A stretch of DNA of 64,000 nt from Marisa cornuarietis. Lineage: Eukaryota; Mollusca; Gastropoda; Architaenioglossa; Ampullariidae. The notes under the pieces were generated by a model that saw nothing but the letters and a program-made list of their open reading frames with translations, ran no database searches and had not been told where the DNA came from. A program made the translations under genes and the position numbers. This document shows positions 37,001-50,322 of the stretch, piece by piece. Where the stretch lies: NCBI GenBank assembly GCA_004794655.1, contig SMMW01000618.1:1488001-1552000 (forward strand), given 5' to 3'. Each line of letters starts with the position of its first letter. Within the stretch, counting starts at the first letter, position 1.

Positions 37001-40000
37001 ACATTAATTAGTTGCTCAGATGAGTCCTTTTGTAGATGGCGTCTCGTCTAAAGAGTTCTGTCCAGTCTTATTGCTGTGATTCAGTACACTTCTATTGATC
37101 TGCAAGGCCACTTATAGCTAAAATTTATAGGTGCTCATGCACTAGCACTATACAGATTATATATATATATATATGTTGACTGTAGTGAATATGTTCCTTT
37201 TCTCTTTCTGTATATAACACACATACAAGAGTAGTAAGCTGACCTGGTTGATTGCATGCTTTTTCACTGTGTGGCATCAAGTTCAGCATGTCAGCAGTTC
37301 TTGGACCTCAGGCTGATGGATTAAAGCCCATATAGAAATATTGCTAGCAAACTAAGAGCCTTGTCCACCTTGTGGTTAGTGGCTGCTACATGATGCTGAC
37401 AAAAATTAAAGCTTCCGTGCTTTTATATCTAGGTGCTAGAATTCCGAAGTTAACTTGGCAGAAAATCAGTTGCACTAAAATTATTATATTTTTATATATT
37501 TAAATCATAGTAGATAACAGGGAACGAAAAACCTCGAAGAAGATATACCACATATATGGAATGAACGAAAAACCTCGAAGAAAATATACCACATATATGG
37601 AATAATCATCGTTGTATGGTAGTTAATGCAGACCATTAATTCTGCTTTATCTTATTTGATGGGAATTTGTCGGAGAGTGTTCCTTTTGATGATGAGCATG
37701 TTGACTATGCAAGGTATTGTTCCTGCAAATGCTATCCAGCAGCCGGAAATCCTTGAGTTTGATCATGATGGGAATGATGGCATCGATTTGGCACAGGCTC
37801 GTGCAGGTAACACACACGTTTATGCCACTTAAGTAATTGATTGACGGTAAAACTCTAAGGGCTTAATCTGTTTGTTGTCCTCAAGAAATTTTTTTTTTTA
37901 GCTCACCCATTTGCTGTTCTAGAAATTACTGAAAATGTCTGTTTTAAACATAAAATTCCATAGAAAAAATTTCTTCCTCAAAAGGCTATCTGCGAAAGAC
38001 AAAAGCCTTTCTCTCAGAAATTTAGTTAAAAACCACTTTAAATTTGTTTACTAGTTAACCAAATGGGTCTTCTTGTAGAGGGCATTAGCAGTCTGGCTGG
38101 ATTGCTAGAGGGCTGTATTTCCAGTTGCATATATTTTTATCATGTGGCATTGACATCATCAGCCCATCAGATCCATTAAGCACATTAATCACCATGTAAT
38201 GAAATAAACACCAGATTGAATTTTCATCTTGTGAACTAAGAGCTTAATACACATTCTGTTTATTTGTCGTGAGTGGCTTATTACTAAGCCTTTAACACAG
38301 ATTTTCATAAATTGAAGTTTTTGCTAGAATTCTGTTTGCAGAATATCTATAATTATTTACTATAATTATTTACATTTGTTTTTCAAACCATTGTAAATAT
38401 AGCGAAAGAAAACCCTGAGGAAAATGTACTGTATTGATTTTTTACATATTATTTTGCACTTCAGATAGCTCAGTCAGGCATGAATAACTTCTCATAGAGG
38501 ATGATGATAAAAAACAACTATTAATAAAAAGAATCAGTTATACAAGAAGAGCAGTATGATGGCAGTAGTCAGACCCAAAATAAAATGCACACATAGGGGT
38601 AACTACTCGCATCGTCAGAACCATTGTCTGTTCATATGTAAATAGAGGGATGTTTATATCTTTCTGCACACCCTTATATCTGCTTCTTGGTATTCATGAT
38701 GAGGTGAAATAAAAATTAATTTCATTAACAACTTAACATTTTTTAAAAGTAAATTTGATTGAAAGTAGTTTGACTATTTATAAATTTGTCCTAATTTAAG
38801 AGAGGAATCACGATGCCCAGGCAAGCGCTGGACGGAGACGACAATATTTCATGAATGCTAATGGGGACATCGATATTGTCTTAGCACGCCAAGGTAAAAT
38901 TAAAAAAGAAAGATGATAGAAATGATTTTCTGAAAGTTTAAGGAGAAATTTGTTTGCATGCACATTTCTCTTATGTACATGCATGCATTATTTAATCATA
39001 CATTTAAATGCATTTCTTTTGAAATTCTGTTTTCCCTAATTTTATTGAGATTATTCTGTCATATATATATATATATATAAATCTTTACAGTCCTTGCTGA
39101 TCTTCTTTTTTGGTTTTGTGAAAGCGACAAAAGACTTAAAATATGTCAGGATTTTGATGCAGTTGATGGCATATCAGCATTATAGTGCATTATGAGATTC
39201 GATAATTCAAAGTCTCCTCTGTTTCTTTGTGTAGCTTTCCTAGAAGTATTTAAGCGAAAAGTGAGTGTAAAAATGTAAAAATAAAAGTATAAAAATAAAT
39301 AAAAATTATGATAAAATTTACATATCTAGATTTTATTGGCAGTAAGCACACTGTTGCTGTCTGCTACTTTCAGTTACTAGGCACAATAAACTGCTTCCTT
39401 TTTTCCCCAAACCTTCAGTGGTCCATGATTACTTATCACATCTTTTTCTCTTTGAGACATTCACATGCAGATCTGTGCTGTTTGTTTTCATGCAGTCAGA
39501 TATATTTTGATGTCTTGCCACATTGTTGTTCACTGCTGCATTTCCCAAGTTGTCTTGTAAGTGTAGGGGAGGGACTTTATGTATCTTTTTCACCCCTTCT
39601 TTGTTTCTGGTATTCAGATGATCACTCTTTCCCGCCCCGCCTATCCCCCACAACCTCTGATACACGCACAGACTGCTCCAGCTGTCTCTGTAAGTAGTTG
39701 TTGAGAAACTCAAAATCTCAGTCTCTTTTAGACATGCTGTCTTGTCTTCCTACTTTTTTCTTTCGCTATATTTCTGTGTCTATTGATTGTTCTATCTAGC
39801 TGTTTACTTATTGATTTGTGGCTTTTAAAAAAGAAATCAGTATTATAGACATTAATGTTTTTATCTGTTTTATAGAATGGATATTTGGCCATATGTGCCT
39901 AAGCTGTAGAGAGAATAACAGAAAAGTCACAATGGTTCCATGTGGACACTCAGTGCTATGCTGGCGCTGTTTTTTGGAGTCATCAGTATTTCATGAACAG

Positions 40001-40096
40001 ATAAGCCGGTGTCCAAGATGCATGCAACCAACCTTAGGAATAAAACTTTCTCAGGATTGCCTCAGAAGGGTTTTGCAGTCATCTCAGCAGGAGTAG
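34008..40096 (+). CDS. modular RING-finger protein (locus C)
   Basis: Five exons, all joined in phase 1: 34008-34314, 35213-35581, 37714-37806, 38801-38893 and 39876-40096, giving about 360 residues. Residues 1-287 are polar and disordered. Exons 2, 3 and 4 each end in a copy of one motif ('DQDDIDVARGHVG', 'GNDGIDLAQARAG', 'NGDIDIVLARQG'). Exon 3 duplicates the end of exon 2 ('GIVPANAIQQ' against 'GIVPVNVIQQ'). The last exon is a C-terminal C3HC4 RING: CLSC, then 11 residues to CGH, then C..C and CPRC. C-terminal RINGs usually make E3 ubiquitin ligases, so that role is inferred. The N-terminus resembles locus B. Exons 3 and 4 are short and the least certain. Confidence 0.65.
36200..36710 (+). 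mobile_element. decayed CR1-like LINE in locus C intron 2
   Basis: Contains 'IMYADDTQMLVSGLA' followed by 'VKAWMSISKENSE' in place of the usual 'KxWMxxNKLKLN'. Further on and in shifted frames come 'LSQLDYLSTSL' and 'KLQTAQNISARVVLCR'. These are the C-terminal RT landmarks of a CR1/Jockey-group element, broken by stops and indels. Confidence 0.6.
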
Positions 40097-40189
40097 GTGA
40101 GTCAGCTATATTGATTATAGCAGTGATTTAGCAAGTTTCCTTTCAGTGAATGTTCCTTTCCTGATATTTGAAAGTGACGACTGATGGAG

Positions 40190-40345
40190 GGAGGTGGGGA
40201 ATAGGTACAACCAAGGCTATATCATGCCAAGGCAGCCAGCCCTATAAACATGTGCCACATGCAGAGAAAGAACAGCGTGCACGACGTGAGATCTGAACCC
40301 AAGACAGCCATTCCTCGCTGCATGGGTGACAGGCCAGAGCCTTGT
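40190..40345 (-). mobile_element. tRNA-derived SINE, truncated copy
   Basis: Shares 'gccagccctataaacatgtg', 'cacatgcagagaaagaacag' and 'gagatctgaaccca' with the other SINE copies here. The tRNA-like head (on the right, minus orientation) is cut at 'gggtgacaggc', where a second repeat begins. Confidence 0.7.
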
Positions 40346-40830
40346 GCAGCATAGGTCTGGGACCAGAAATGTAAAGTGAAGGGGTGGAGCAGCTGTTGGC
40401 ATGAGCCAATGCACAACACTTAACAGAAAGTGGCCAGATGGTGATAGTCACCTGACATTGCAAGCAACTCAAATTGTTTTGCATATCAAACAGGAAAGTA
40501 AACATACAAAGAAATCATGCTCTTTTCAGGTAGTTACAGTTTTGTTTTTGTCTCCACATATAAAGCTAGAAGATGTGGACATAACAGTGGAGAAAAGACA
40601 ACAGGTGGAGACTTGAAGAAAGAACCCGCAGACCGAAGTGGGGGGACGGGGGTAATTAGTGTTTTATGCGAGACCAGCAACTAAGGCTTTATCATGGCAA
40701 ATCAGCCAGCCCTGTAAACAGATGCCACACGCAGAGAAAGAACAGCATGCACGAGACGAGATCTGAATCCAGGACAGCCAGTCCTCACTGCACAGGTGAC
40801 AGGCGCTAACCATTGCACCAGTAAACATAC
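40345..40830 (-). mobile_element. second repeat plus full SINE
   Basis: 40345-40575 is a repeat ('gccttgtgcagcata', 'gtaaagtgaaggggtggagc', 'aattgttttgcatatcaaac'), followed by a full SINE at about 40630-40825. The SINE head reads on the minus strand 'tgcaatggttagcgcctgtc' (box A-like) and 'ctggattcagatctcgtc' (box B-like), pointing to tRNA ancestry. The same pairing occurs at 53372-53840. Confidence 0.65.
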
Positions 40831-42287
40831 TATAACAGACAGCAGAAATCCATAATGCTGGTTGGTCTTGATACAGCTGTCATGACCTGCCATTTTACCT
40901 ACCAGTAATATTTCTTGGTTAGACCATAGTAAAAACTGGTTTTGGAAAAGAGCATTGCCGAGTGCTACTATTCAGTTTGTTTGAAAAGACTGAAAACCAT
41001 TTATGTTTAATTATATTATTGTCATCTTTTCCCATTAAACAGTTGAAAAGAAAATTAATACTGTTGTTAAACAGAACATTTGAACTGTTTTTCAGCTTAA
41101 ATAGAACATTTTGTCTGTTTTTCAATTTTATATTTTGTTATTTCTTTTGTTTCAGGCTAGGTTGACTTATTTTGAGCAGTGCTTAGAGGAGTGAACATTT
41201 AGGATAAAGCATATCATCTAAAATCGTTCTTCACTGGAACCTTCATACATCAGGCTGGGTAGATTGATCATTACATATCACTCTACTTTTTGGATTTGCT
41301 TATAGGAGCATTTGTAGAAGTCCATAATCTTCACAGAAGGCACTAGCTGTGGGAATGATAATGCTGAAAAGCCTTGAAACCACAAGCACAGGGTTCCTTT
41401 TATGTTTACTGCATTGATTTTAGAAACTTCTTCTGCCCGTCCACTCTGAAGTGATCCAGTGCCTGCAGATTTGTCATGAAAGGTACAAAATGATAGAAGA
41501 GGGTTGTGTTCTGCCTTCCAAATGCCGTGCCTTAGCACAGTGAGCCTCACAGCCTTTGTGGCCAGCAGACTACAAGATATTTTTTTAAAACTTCTTACAA
41601 CAGCTCAGGCAAACATCACGCCAAAACACTTAGTGGTGGTTGCTTTATTTGAATTCCATTCCTGTGCTGTGCATGACCAGAGTGACCATCTTGCATACTT
41701 CAGTGAAAGTTGATGGGCAGTGAGGCACAGATAGAAGAGACTGAACAAGAGAGGGAGTTGCAATCAGTGTACGTGGGTGAAAGCAAAACAGGAAAAATGT
41801 CTGTCAGGCAGGAAGGTTGACAAGCCTTACAATTTCTGAGGTTGGTGGTGGTTTGTAGAATGTCACAATCTATTGACATAGTATAATTATAAATGCATTC
41901 AGCTTTGGAATGTATGTAAATGGAGTGTACTGTTTATCTTTTTACTTCTTTTTTTTTTTAACACTTTGATGAGTTTATCTGTATCTTCTGATCAAACAAT
42001 GTACATGTGGTTAACATTTTAAAATATGCCTGAGTATAAATGAGAATGCAAGATAAAGTTGAGAAGTTCTCGAAAGATGTAAACATGTAAGAACATTTTT
42101 CATGATGTGAGGTGATTACATGTGGTTTCATAATTTGTGATATTACTTTATATACGTACATTAGTTAAACGTAAACGTGTTAACTGTCTTGTCATTTAGT
42201 GGGGGCAAATTTTCATCTTGTAATTTTGTGTAACCTGAGAGTTTGGCGACAATGAGAAGTTTGGATGGAGAATGGTCATTGCATGTA
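40831..42287. other. no gene recognised; locus C 3' flank
   Basis: Downstream of the RING stop codon and the SINEs. Only short unrecognised frames; it may include distal 3' UTR, but no clear polyadenylation context was identified. Confidence 0.4.
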
Positions 42288-43151
42288 CAGTCGGACCTCA
42301 CTAAGTCGACCTTCCCTAAGTCGAAAACCTCCCTATATCAAATTGTTAGTTCCCGGCCAAATTCCCTTCAGAACAATGTATTTTAGATCTCCTTAACTTG
42401 AAGATTTTTTGCTTCCAACCTCCGTTAGTCGAATTTTGAGTCATCACCAACCAGACGCAACTATGTCTCAGACTGTTCCAAACTATATTCCAAGCTGTCT
42501 CAAGAAAGACACTTTTATCCCATTTTCCTTTCATCTTGTGTAAAAGGTTCGTTGCTGCTCTGTTGCGCAGTGGACAACTAACTGACTCTCTTTGAAGATG
42601 ACCGATTCAGGGGAACTGGCCGACAATAGACTTTTCCCACGGCCACTTCAAGTCGGCGGGCCGCGCATCACTGGTCAAGGTTTATGGTCACCCGCCTTGA
42701 CAATCCCTTCAAGCGGTGGTAACTTGACCAGTGGACCGTTGGTGGTTCACACCACACGCAAACTTACTCTAAAAATACGTTTTCTACATTTTGTCAGTCT
42801 CTTATCGGGACGAGCACTGATTAGAGTTCGTGTCGGTGTGGTTTTTCCCATGCGGTACGTGCCGCGGAAATGGCAAGTGGTAAGCGTAAGCTGAAAACGC
42901 TGTCAATCGCAGAAAAAGTTACAGTCAGCTGATTGATTGTACTGTTCGATAGTACAGTACTGTACTACAGTACATGCATCCGTATAAAACGATAATACTG
43001 TATAATAAACGTTTCTAATACAGTAATTAAGCCGGAAAAACATTGTCCTTGATTAACCTGCGCCTATTACGCCATTTTCCCTAACTCGAAAACTCCATAA
43101 GTCAAATTTTGTTGGGGGTCCCTTTGAGTTCGACTTAGCGAGGTCCAACTG
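42288..43151 (+). mobile_element. pogo/Tigger-like element, non-autonomous
   Basis: 864 bp flanked by TA (42286-42287 and 43152-43153). The left end is CAGTCGGACCTCACTAAGTCGA; the right end reverse-complemented is CAGTTGGACCTCGCTAAGTCGA. Additional subterminal pieces ('cctaagtcgaaaacctccct' and 'ctaactcgaaaactccataa') are also inverted. A short plus-strand frame at 42869-42931 reads 'MASGKRKLKTLSIAEKVTVS' and then stops. This is the start of a CENP-B/pogo-type N-terminal helix-turn-helix, so a transposase remnant survives. The DDE part is missing. Confidence 0.85.
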
Positions 43152-46100
43152 TATATTGCAATGGTATCAGTGATATCAACATTCCTGCCTTATGATTCTT
43201 TTGCCTAGTTGCTTGACAAATGGAAAGTTAATGTCTACCGAGAAGTGCTGCTTTTGCTACTGCTGCTAGATTTAGTATCTCACTGTTACATTTGTCTTGT
43301 TGATATATTACACTTTTATTCTTTTGTAAAGCCAGCTGCAAGATGGGCTTAAGTTTAAGTTGGCTGCCATGTTGTTATGTCTCGGATGTGTGCAAGAGCT
43401 GACTGTCAGTCTCCTAAGAAACAGGGCAGGGGAGGTATCAAAACGCTGACACTCTGGGGTTAGAGATCATGCAGTAACGAAAAGAGCACTGTGATGAAAA
43501 GTTAAGCGAATCAAATGATGATAATACTCATGTGACAGGGAAAAAGATTAAAAACAGTGATATAAAATTTCAGTATAGCTACTGCAGTGTGGTAATCAGT
43601 ATGGAAGTACAATCTTTGTATGTTAAAAAAGCATGCAAAACTGAATGAATCTTCTTCAGAGTCAGTTGCGTGGAGGCAGATTGTACTGACTAAAATTTGT
43701 ACAGATCAAAGTAAGTAAACGCATAAAACCAGTACTCCATATGCTTCCTGCTTTTTTCAAAGGCAGGATGCAACCGAGACAAATCTGTTTACATTTCTGA
43801 TAAGCTACACCTTTCTAAAGAATGATTGCAAGCTATAAATCAAATTCGCTTTAGCCAGTAGGCAAAACTGCTAACAGATTCATTGCATTTATCGCTTAAT
43901 TTGCCATTTGGCTTATTTTCCCTTAACATTTTTTTAAAGTTAAACATGCCTTGTATTTTGATCTATTTTTATGCAAAAATTATGAAGAAAGAAAGAAAAG
44001 TGTTTTTAAATCACTGAAGTAAGATTTGTTTTAAATGTTTGAATATTTTGTCATATTGTGCATAATTTAGAATGATTTGTCTAAAATGAAAGGCAGACAG
44101 TCCTGAAATTTCTAATGTACTGTTAACTGTTAACCACTTTTCAGGAGGCAGTCAATTCCCATAATGCCATAGGAAATCATTTTAGATACACATATTGAAA
44201 GGAAATCCCACCACATTTTATATTTTGATTAACAGCCTTCCCCACATCATATTCTCAGTATTATAGCACAGTTGTCTGCTCTTTCATTTTAGTCCTTGTG
44301 GCAAATACTTCATGATAAATGAAATTGTAAAGTATTCAAAGCTTCCAGTTGCTGCCAGTAAATGATTACAAAAATTCTGGGTATTTTGGAGGCAGCAAAC
44401 AAGCTTTATAAACTTTGTCGGTTTATTTTTGCATTGTGTCTGCAGACTGTTTACAAGTCTGCTTCCTCATGTCGCCGACCTTTTACTGTTGCTCACATTA
44501 TTCCCCTGTGTAATGTCTCACCCTACATTGACAGTTGCCCTTTCCTACCATCCATGATATTACTTAACATATGCAGTATTTCTATGCATAATAGATCACA
44601 CTTTCAACAATCTTGTGACTTTAAATGAAAGTATACCTAGATCCCTTTATGTCATAGATATATATTGCAACTATTGAATCTCTGTGAAATACATGTCATT
44701 GTAATATGTGTTAGATCTGTTTTTCCCTGCTTACTCTTTTGAGGTCCTTTTATTTATGTAACGTGCTTGCTTCCAGCTTAAAGGATGGCTTACAGCTTAT
44801 GCAATGTCTTCCGTCATTTTGCAGTCACTGAGCATGAGAAATTCTAATTACTTAAGGTATACATGTTTGTGTGTGAAAGAAAAAAAAGAGAGAGGGAGAA
44901 TGAGTTATTTATTTTGCTAGTCATGCAGGGAAACAGGACATGTTTGTTCATAAAGACAAACTTTACAACTTTTGTTTCCCATATTCCTGCCTTTTATATT
45001 TTATGTAAAATTTTTACAAAGTTCATGTGCAAGGGACCATATAGCATTTATATTAAGTGTCGAACTTATTTCAAGTACTATGCAATAGAAACTTTAGTTA
45101 GCTCTGAAAAGTTTTAGTATTTGTAAAATGAAAGAAATTGTTGTATACCGGTGATGGAAAACAGGGCATCATTCTGATTGACGTAATGTCAGTAATGTCA
45201 GTATTACAAAAGGGCACTGTTGTTGTGTAGTGATATGATAAGTTGTGAAAAATATATTACAGTTTTAAGAAGGGCCTTGTTGGAAACCCTAAACAACACT
45301 TGGGCTCAAAATTTTATGTTGAAACAGCTAACCCCAAGCGTTACTTGGGTTCAGAGTTTTATGTGAAAGTTAAGAGTGGATCACTGCTAGGATCATTTGT
45401 TAAGCCTGAGTAAGGCTTGGGGTTAATGCCAGAGAGAGTAACTTATGGAAATGGTTGTTGGAGATTGCTATTAATAAATTTGTTGGAGTAAGATTTCAAC
45501 AGTTTTGGTCGGCTTATGTCAAGATGCCTAGGCGGCATCAGAAAGGCTGCTTATTTGTGCGGTTAATCCAAACGATTTTTTAAAGGGCATTTGGAGTTTA
45601 AAGAAATATTTTAGATGATGTTACAATGATTGTGCTACAAGTGGTGTCACTGATGTGCCTATGTTGTATGTAAAGAGGTTACCAGCTGTCAAGACCCAAA
45701 AGCCTGAGCAAAAGAAAAGTATGTTTTGAGAGAAGTGCCATTTTTTATGTGTGAGAGAGAATGAATGAGTGTGTGAGCGTCCGCGCTTTCTCATTCTCTC
45801 TCTCTCTCTTAAACTCTTTCTTAGGCACCTTAAGTCCTTGGACTACGCTGTTTCAGATCTCTGTCCCCAAAATATCAGTTTGCACATGTTGAACACGCTC
45901 GTGTCTGTCGAGAAATGAACTTAAATTTCTCAAGCTCCCCCAAACCCACCCTTTTTTCGGCGGCCCTGGGTTCAGATTCCTTTCAGGCTTGCTATTCTTT
46001 TTTTCTGCAGATGGTACCTCATGCCGACTTCTTTGCTGGCGTAAAACACCAATTCCTTTCTCCTCTCCCCGATTCTTCAAGGTCTGCTTTTTTGCTTCCC

Positions 46101-49100
46101 ATTGAACCATCGGTTCTTTACAGCCCATCATTCTCACGTCCCAACACTGCGTACACAGGAACAATGCACCCGCCCACGCGTTGCTGCAGTGCGCGTACGT
46201 CAGTTTCCCGTGCTGACGCAGGTGAGCTAGGTAACCCAAGACTTCCATTCCCGCGGGCGCCGTGCACGTGACACGCGCGTGCTGAGCTGGCCTTACGCGT
46301 CCGGACTGGCAGGGGGCCACTTGTTGCTTCTCGCTAGAGATCGTCCCCTCGCCCCAACCCCCTTCCCATTTCTCCTGCACTCTTTTCACCTCGGAATCTG
46401 AGAATGGCCAGAGGTCAAGCCAGATATTGCTGTGGGGAGACATTGCGGGGCATAGGCTGTAGAATTTTATAAGAAAGCCCCACCTCGAATGAAAACAACT
46501 GCTCGAATAAGTAGACGATGATAGAGGAAAAATGAGTGAGGTCCGTAAATCACTAATAAGCTATGTAGACTGTCGGGTTACAAATGTAGCCAGTCTCGTT
46601 AGTATATGAATATTTAGTGCCTTCTGAATGACTCGGTAGCAAGGATGAAACTTTTGCTTCAAACGCTGAAAGACTGGAGTGTTCATAATTTTTTCTGGTT
46701 TTTAATGTGCTGGAACCCGTGCAGGCGCAACTGACTGTCTTATAACGGAATATCGAAGTATTGAAACTTATGTTCTGCAGATATCAAATAACAATCGTAG
46801 TCTGGGCGATAAGTAGCTTAATAGTTTGGCTACTTGACACAGAGCATCAATTCTATCTTTTCCTAAACATGGTGGGCAAAGTTCAGTAGCTTTCGTCTTG
46901 CTACAAAAGTAAGAGAAATGCCGATGCAGCGGGACCTGTAAGGTTTGTTTTGTTAATATTACCGCTAATTAACGCGGTGTTAACGTTGATTTGTGGTTTC
47001 AGACAGGTCGTATCTGACTTCAGATTAGGGTCATACTGAGTAGATGTAAGCATTTGGCATGTAGTTACTGATTGAATAAGCAGTATACCGAGGTAAGACA
47101 TGATTCATTTCAAAGATATGAAGCACTGACGGGCTATCACATGCTGATCAGATGTCTGAAGGTTGGCCGAGTCTAAAAGATGGAAGGCAAATGACAGTCT
47201 CAAAAGCTTGGGGGGGTGGGGGGAAAAGGGGGGTGCAGGAGAGGATGAAGTCTGGAATGTTCGACCCTACGCCCATCCATCAGCCTGCCAACATAGTGCC
47301 AAGTGCAACATACAGCGTCCAGATTGCGATCCTGGAACGGTTGGGAGCGGGGTGTGAGGAAGAGGTAAACGGGATGTGCTGTGGGGTCAGGGTAGGTGGG
47401 CTGAAGTAGACATGGAGGAGCGATGATGACACATGCAGCTGGTTCATCCCCGTCAGCAGCCAGACGGACGAACTGCAGATAGGTAGGTACAGGCACAAGC
47501 GGCCATCAGTAGGAAAAGATCGTTCTACCTGTTGCACGTGCACGCATGCGCATCTCACGCGCTCCCCCTCCCCTTTTCGCACGGTACTCTCCACGCTCCC
47601 TCTCTTCTCTCCGCTAGCGTCGTTCTTCGCAATGGCGGCTGGAAGAGATGAGCCGGCCGGCTGGGAGCAGACAAACAGGCGTGCGCGCCTGGCAATGCCA
47701 TCTCGCAATGTATGTGAAGTGGAAGGGAAGAGTAAGGAAAGAAATTTTTAAAAAATATATTTGGGCAGTGAATGACAGGAAGGAACAGGGTGCTGCTTCA
47801 TATATTTTCTCCACAGTAACAAACAACATAATTCATCTTCGTTAAAATGAGGATGAGGTGTCACCTCCGCTTGCTTCTCGTGTACAAGTACTGTTCTGTG
47901 TAAAGGTCCGGCTGCTTAACTATATGAAATAGCTGTGACGCTTGTTCGGCGCAGTTATCTCAATTGTCCCGCCTCCACACACACGTTTTTTTTCTTTGTA
48001 TCGTCGCTGTCGTAGTCTTTTTGATGACAAAAAAAATTATTCAGATTTACATATCCGTGTTCTAGTAAAATCTGAAGCTGTGATCCGGTATGTAAATCTC
48101 AATCTCAGAGTTAAAACTGTGAAAGGAAACTCTTGGGCAACATGGCCGTCGGGTTCTTCCCCACCTAGTTCCTCACCTGGTTTCTATTACAGTGGGCGTA
48201 GACGATATGAAAACTCTTCGCATGGTCCGGCACCTGAGCCAACAGAACAGCAGGGTATCTCTTGCTGCTAACCCCGATGACGTACCCCAGGTACCCCAAC
48301 AGATCTGAGACTGCGCCCAGAGAAGGGATGGCCTGAACTTATCTTTTATCTGCGAGATAAACGAAGTACGGAACCCAGGCACTCTTTCTTCTGAAAATGT
48401 TGGCAGAAGCTGTCGATTATGTCGTGGGGATGTTCACTCTTAGCCTTAGCGCACTCTGGCGCGTGCTAGTATCTCTGCCTAACCTTTCACCCCGCCCCTC
48501 CCAATCCTCTACCATTCCCCCCACACACCACCACCACCACCCGTGTTTTCTCCTTCCTCAACATCCTTCAGTTGACTGCTCTGCCTCTTGCCCTTCAAAG
48601 AATATGCCACTGCGCATGTTTGAGAGATGTACGAAGCTTTGTTCCATGTTCTCCCCCTCCCTCTGTGCCGCGGCCTTCCTTCAAGCAGTTCACTAATTTG
48701 CTATTCTGTTTAGCTTTCGGCTAATATGTTGCTTGATGTGCCACAGCATGAGAGTAAACTCCATAACCAGCTCTGCTTTATGGTTGTTCTTTATACTGGG
48801 AAAGTGCTTCCACCCTTAAATGTTTTTACGATACGGCTCACCAAAACCCGCTTATACCCCGCACCACACCTCGCTGTATGACCGTGAGGCCGCAAATGAC
48901 ACGATCGATGTTAATCTGACTTGGATAGCACTGTACTCTGTCGTAGTGTACACTTAAATAGGCAGAACCACAGTTACTTAAGCACCACTTCACTTTTGTA
49001 AAAATATGTATGTACAGTATACTGCATTTTCTTGGACGACACTTCATTATGTGGTAAGCACACACCCGATACATGCAATGATATTTTAAGTTGGATAATA

Positions 49101-50148
49101 CTGGTACTTATACACCTATAAAAGTATATTACCTTTTCTTGGTTAGCACTGTACTCTGTTTTAAATATAAATTCTAAATATTTTATCGCTGCGCTTAGTT
49201 GCAGGAGGAAGCGTAATTTAAATTAGTTATGAACGCATTCCACAGAAGGTTGTTTTGTTCGAAGCCTGCTCTGACCTGTGGCTGGAAATTTTTCTCCGCC
49301 TGCCCATCCAGCATTTACTCTGCAGGAGCAGGGTACCAGATTTTTCAGGGAAGGTAAATACGGCGGAAGGACGCAGCTGGCGTCCAACTTTCTCATGACA
49401 TGAACCACATTCACTCTCCTTACGAACTTCAGGCTATTCAACCCTTCAGTGTTTTAACTCTTTCTTGAGTAATATACTGCAGTTTGGGGTAAATCTGTGT
49501 AAAATTTAGCAAATGCTACATTTAGCAGAGTTACTGTGCAGTAATTACGTGACCTACGTGAGCAGTACGTACTGTACATCACGGCCCCTGGTCAGAATAT
49601 TTCACTCCCCATGTGTTGTGTATTTTACGTGACCATGGCTACATCACGCGGGCGGTAACAACAGACACGTACCGCACTTTCACACGGAGTCTTTGAACGG
49701 GGCACAACAAGCCTCCCTCCCAAGGTTTAACTTGTACACAGAGATTATTTATCGCACCCCTCCCTCTTTTTTTAAATGTAGAGAATCAGTGAGTGCGGCT
49801 GACTTTGAACGATTTGTAGTGGCTGAGTCACACACACACACACACACCAGCGTATTGTACGATGAACACAGGGGGTTAGTTTGCCGGGAGGGTAGTGAGT
49901 GGTGGGGGAAGATGGGGGGGTGGTACATGCATGCAATAAGAAAAGACAGAATGCAGTGGGAGGAGGGGGAAGAGATACAACGCGAAAACGAGGCTGGAGA
50001 AAAGGGCGTGGTGATTGGCAAGCGAACAGCAAGGCAGCTGTTGTCCGGGTCTGACAAACTCACTCAGAGAAAGAGAGAGAGAGGCTCTGACTGATAACGC
50101 CATCTCGAGGCGGAGAAGAAAGTATAGGAGGAGGTGCGAGGATAGAAG
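43152..50148. other. long stretch without a recognised gene
   Basis: Mostly AT-rich and unassigned to about 45.8 kb, with a short direct repeat near 45300-45370 ('acttgggctcaaaattttat'). Between 45.9 and 46.45 kb and between 47.2 and 47.7 kb the sequence is GC- and CpG-richer. Long frames there (196 codons minus at 45853-46443, 142 codons minus at 47280-47708) overlap open frames on the other strand and show no motif. CpG-rich promoter-like DNA is possible, but no transcript start can be placed. Confidence 0.4.
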
Positions 50149-50176
50149 TGACGTAGACTACGGCAGTTTGACGTAG
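50149..50176 (+). promoter_or_regulatory. paired TGACGTAG motifs, Mp20 promoter
   Basis: Two identical TGACGTAG octamers at 50149-50156 and 50169-50176, 20 bp apart and about 150-175 bp upstream of the start codon. They match the CRE/ATF half-site TGACG. No TATA box is obvious between them and the ATG. Confidence 0.4.
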
Positions 50177-50322
50177 AGGCTGCACACAGGGAAACAGAGC
50201 AGACGTTGCAGCCAGTCGCCCTGGGCAAGTCCGTGGTGTGTGTGTGTGCGTGTGTTTCAGGCTCTGCCCGCTGCTTCACTGCCTCCTATCGTCTTGACGT
50301 TTTCTTTGCTTCTTCTTTCGCC

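Noticed and set aside
45853..46443. 196-codon minus-strand frame
   Set aside because: GC-rich DNA with another long frame on the opposite strand; no motif, no flanking exon logic. Kept only as unassigned sequence.
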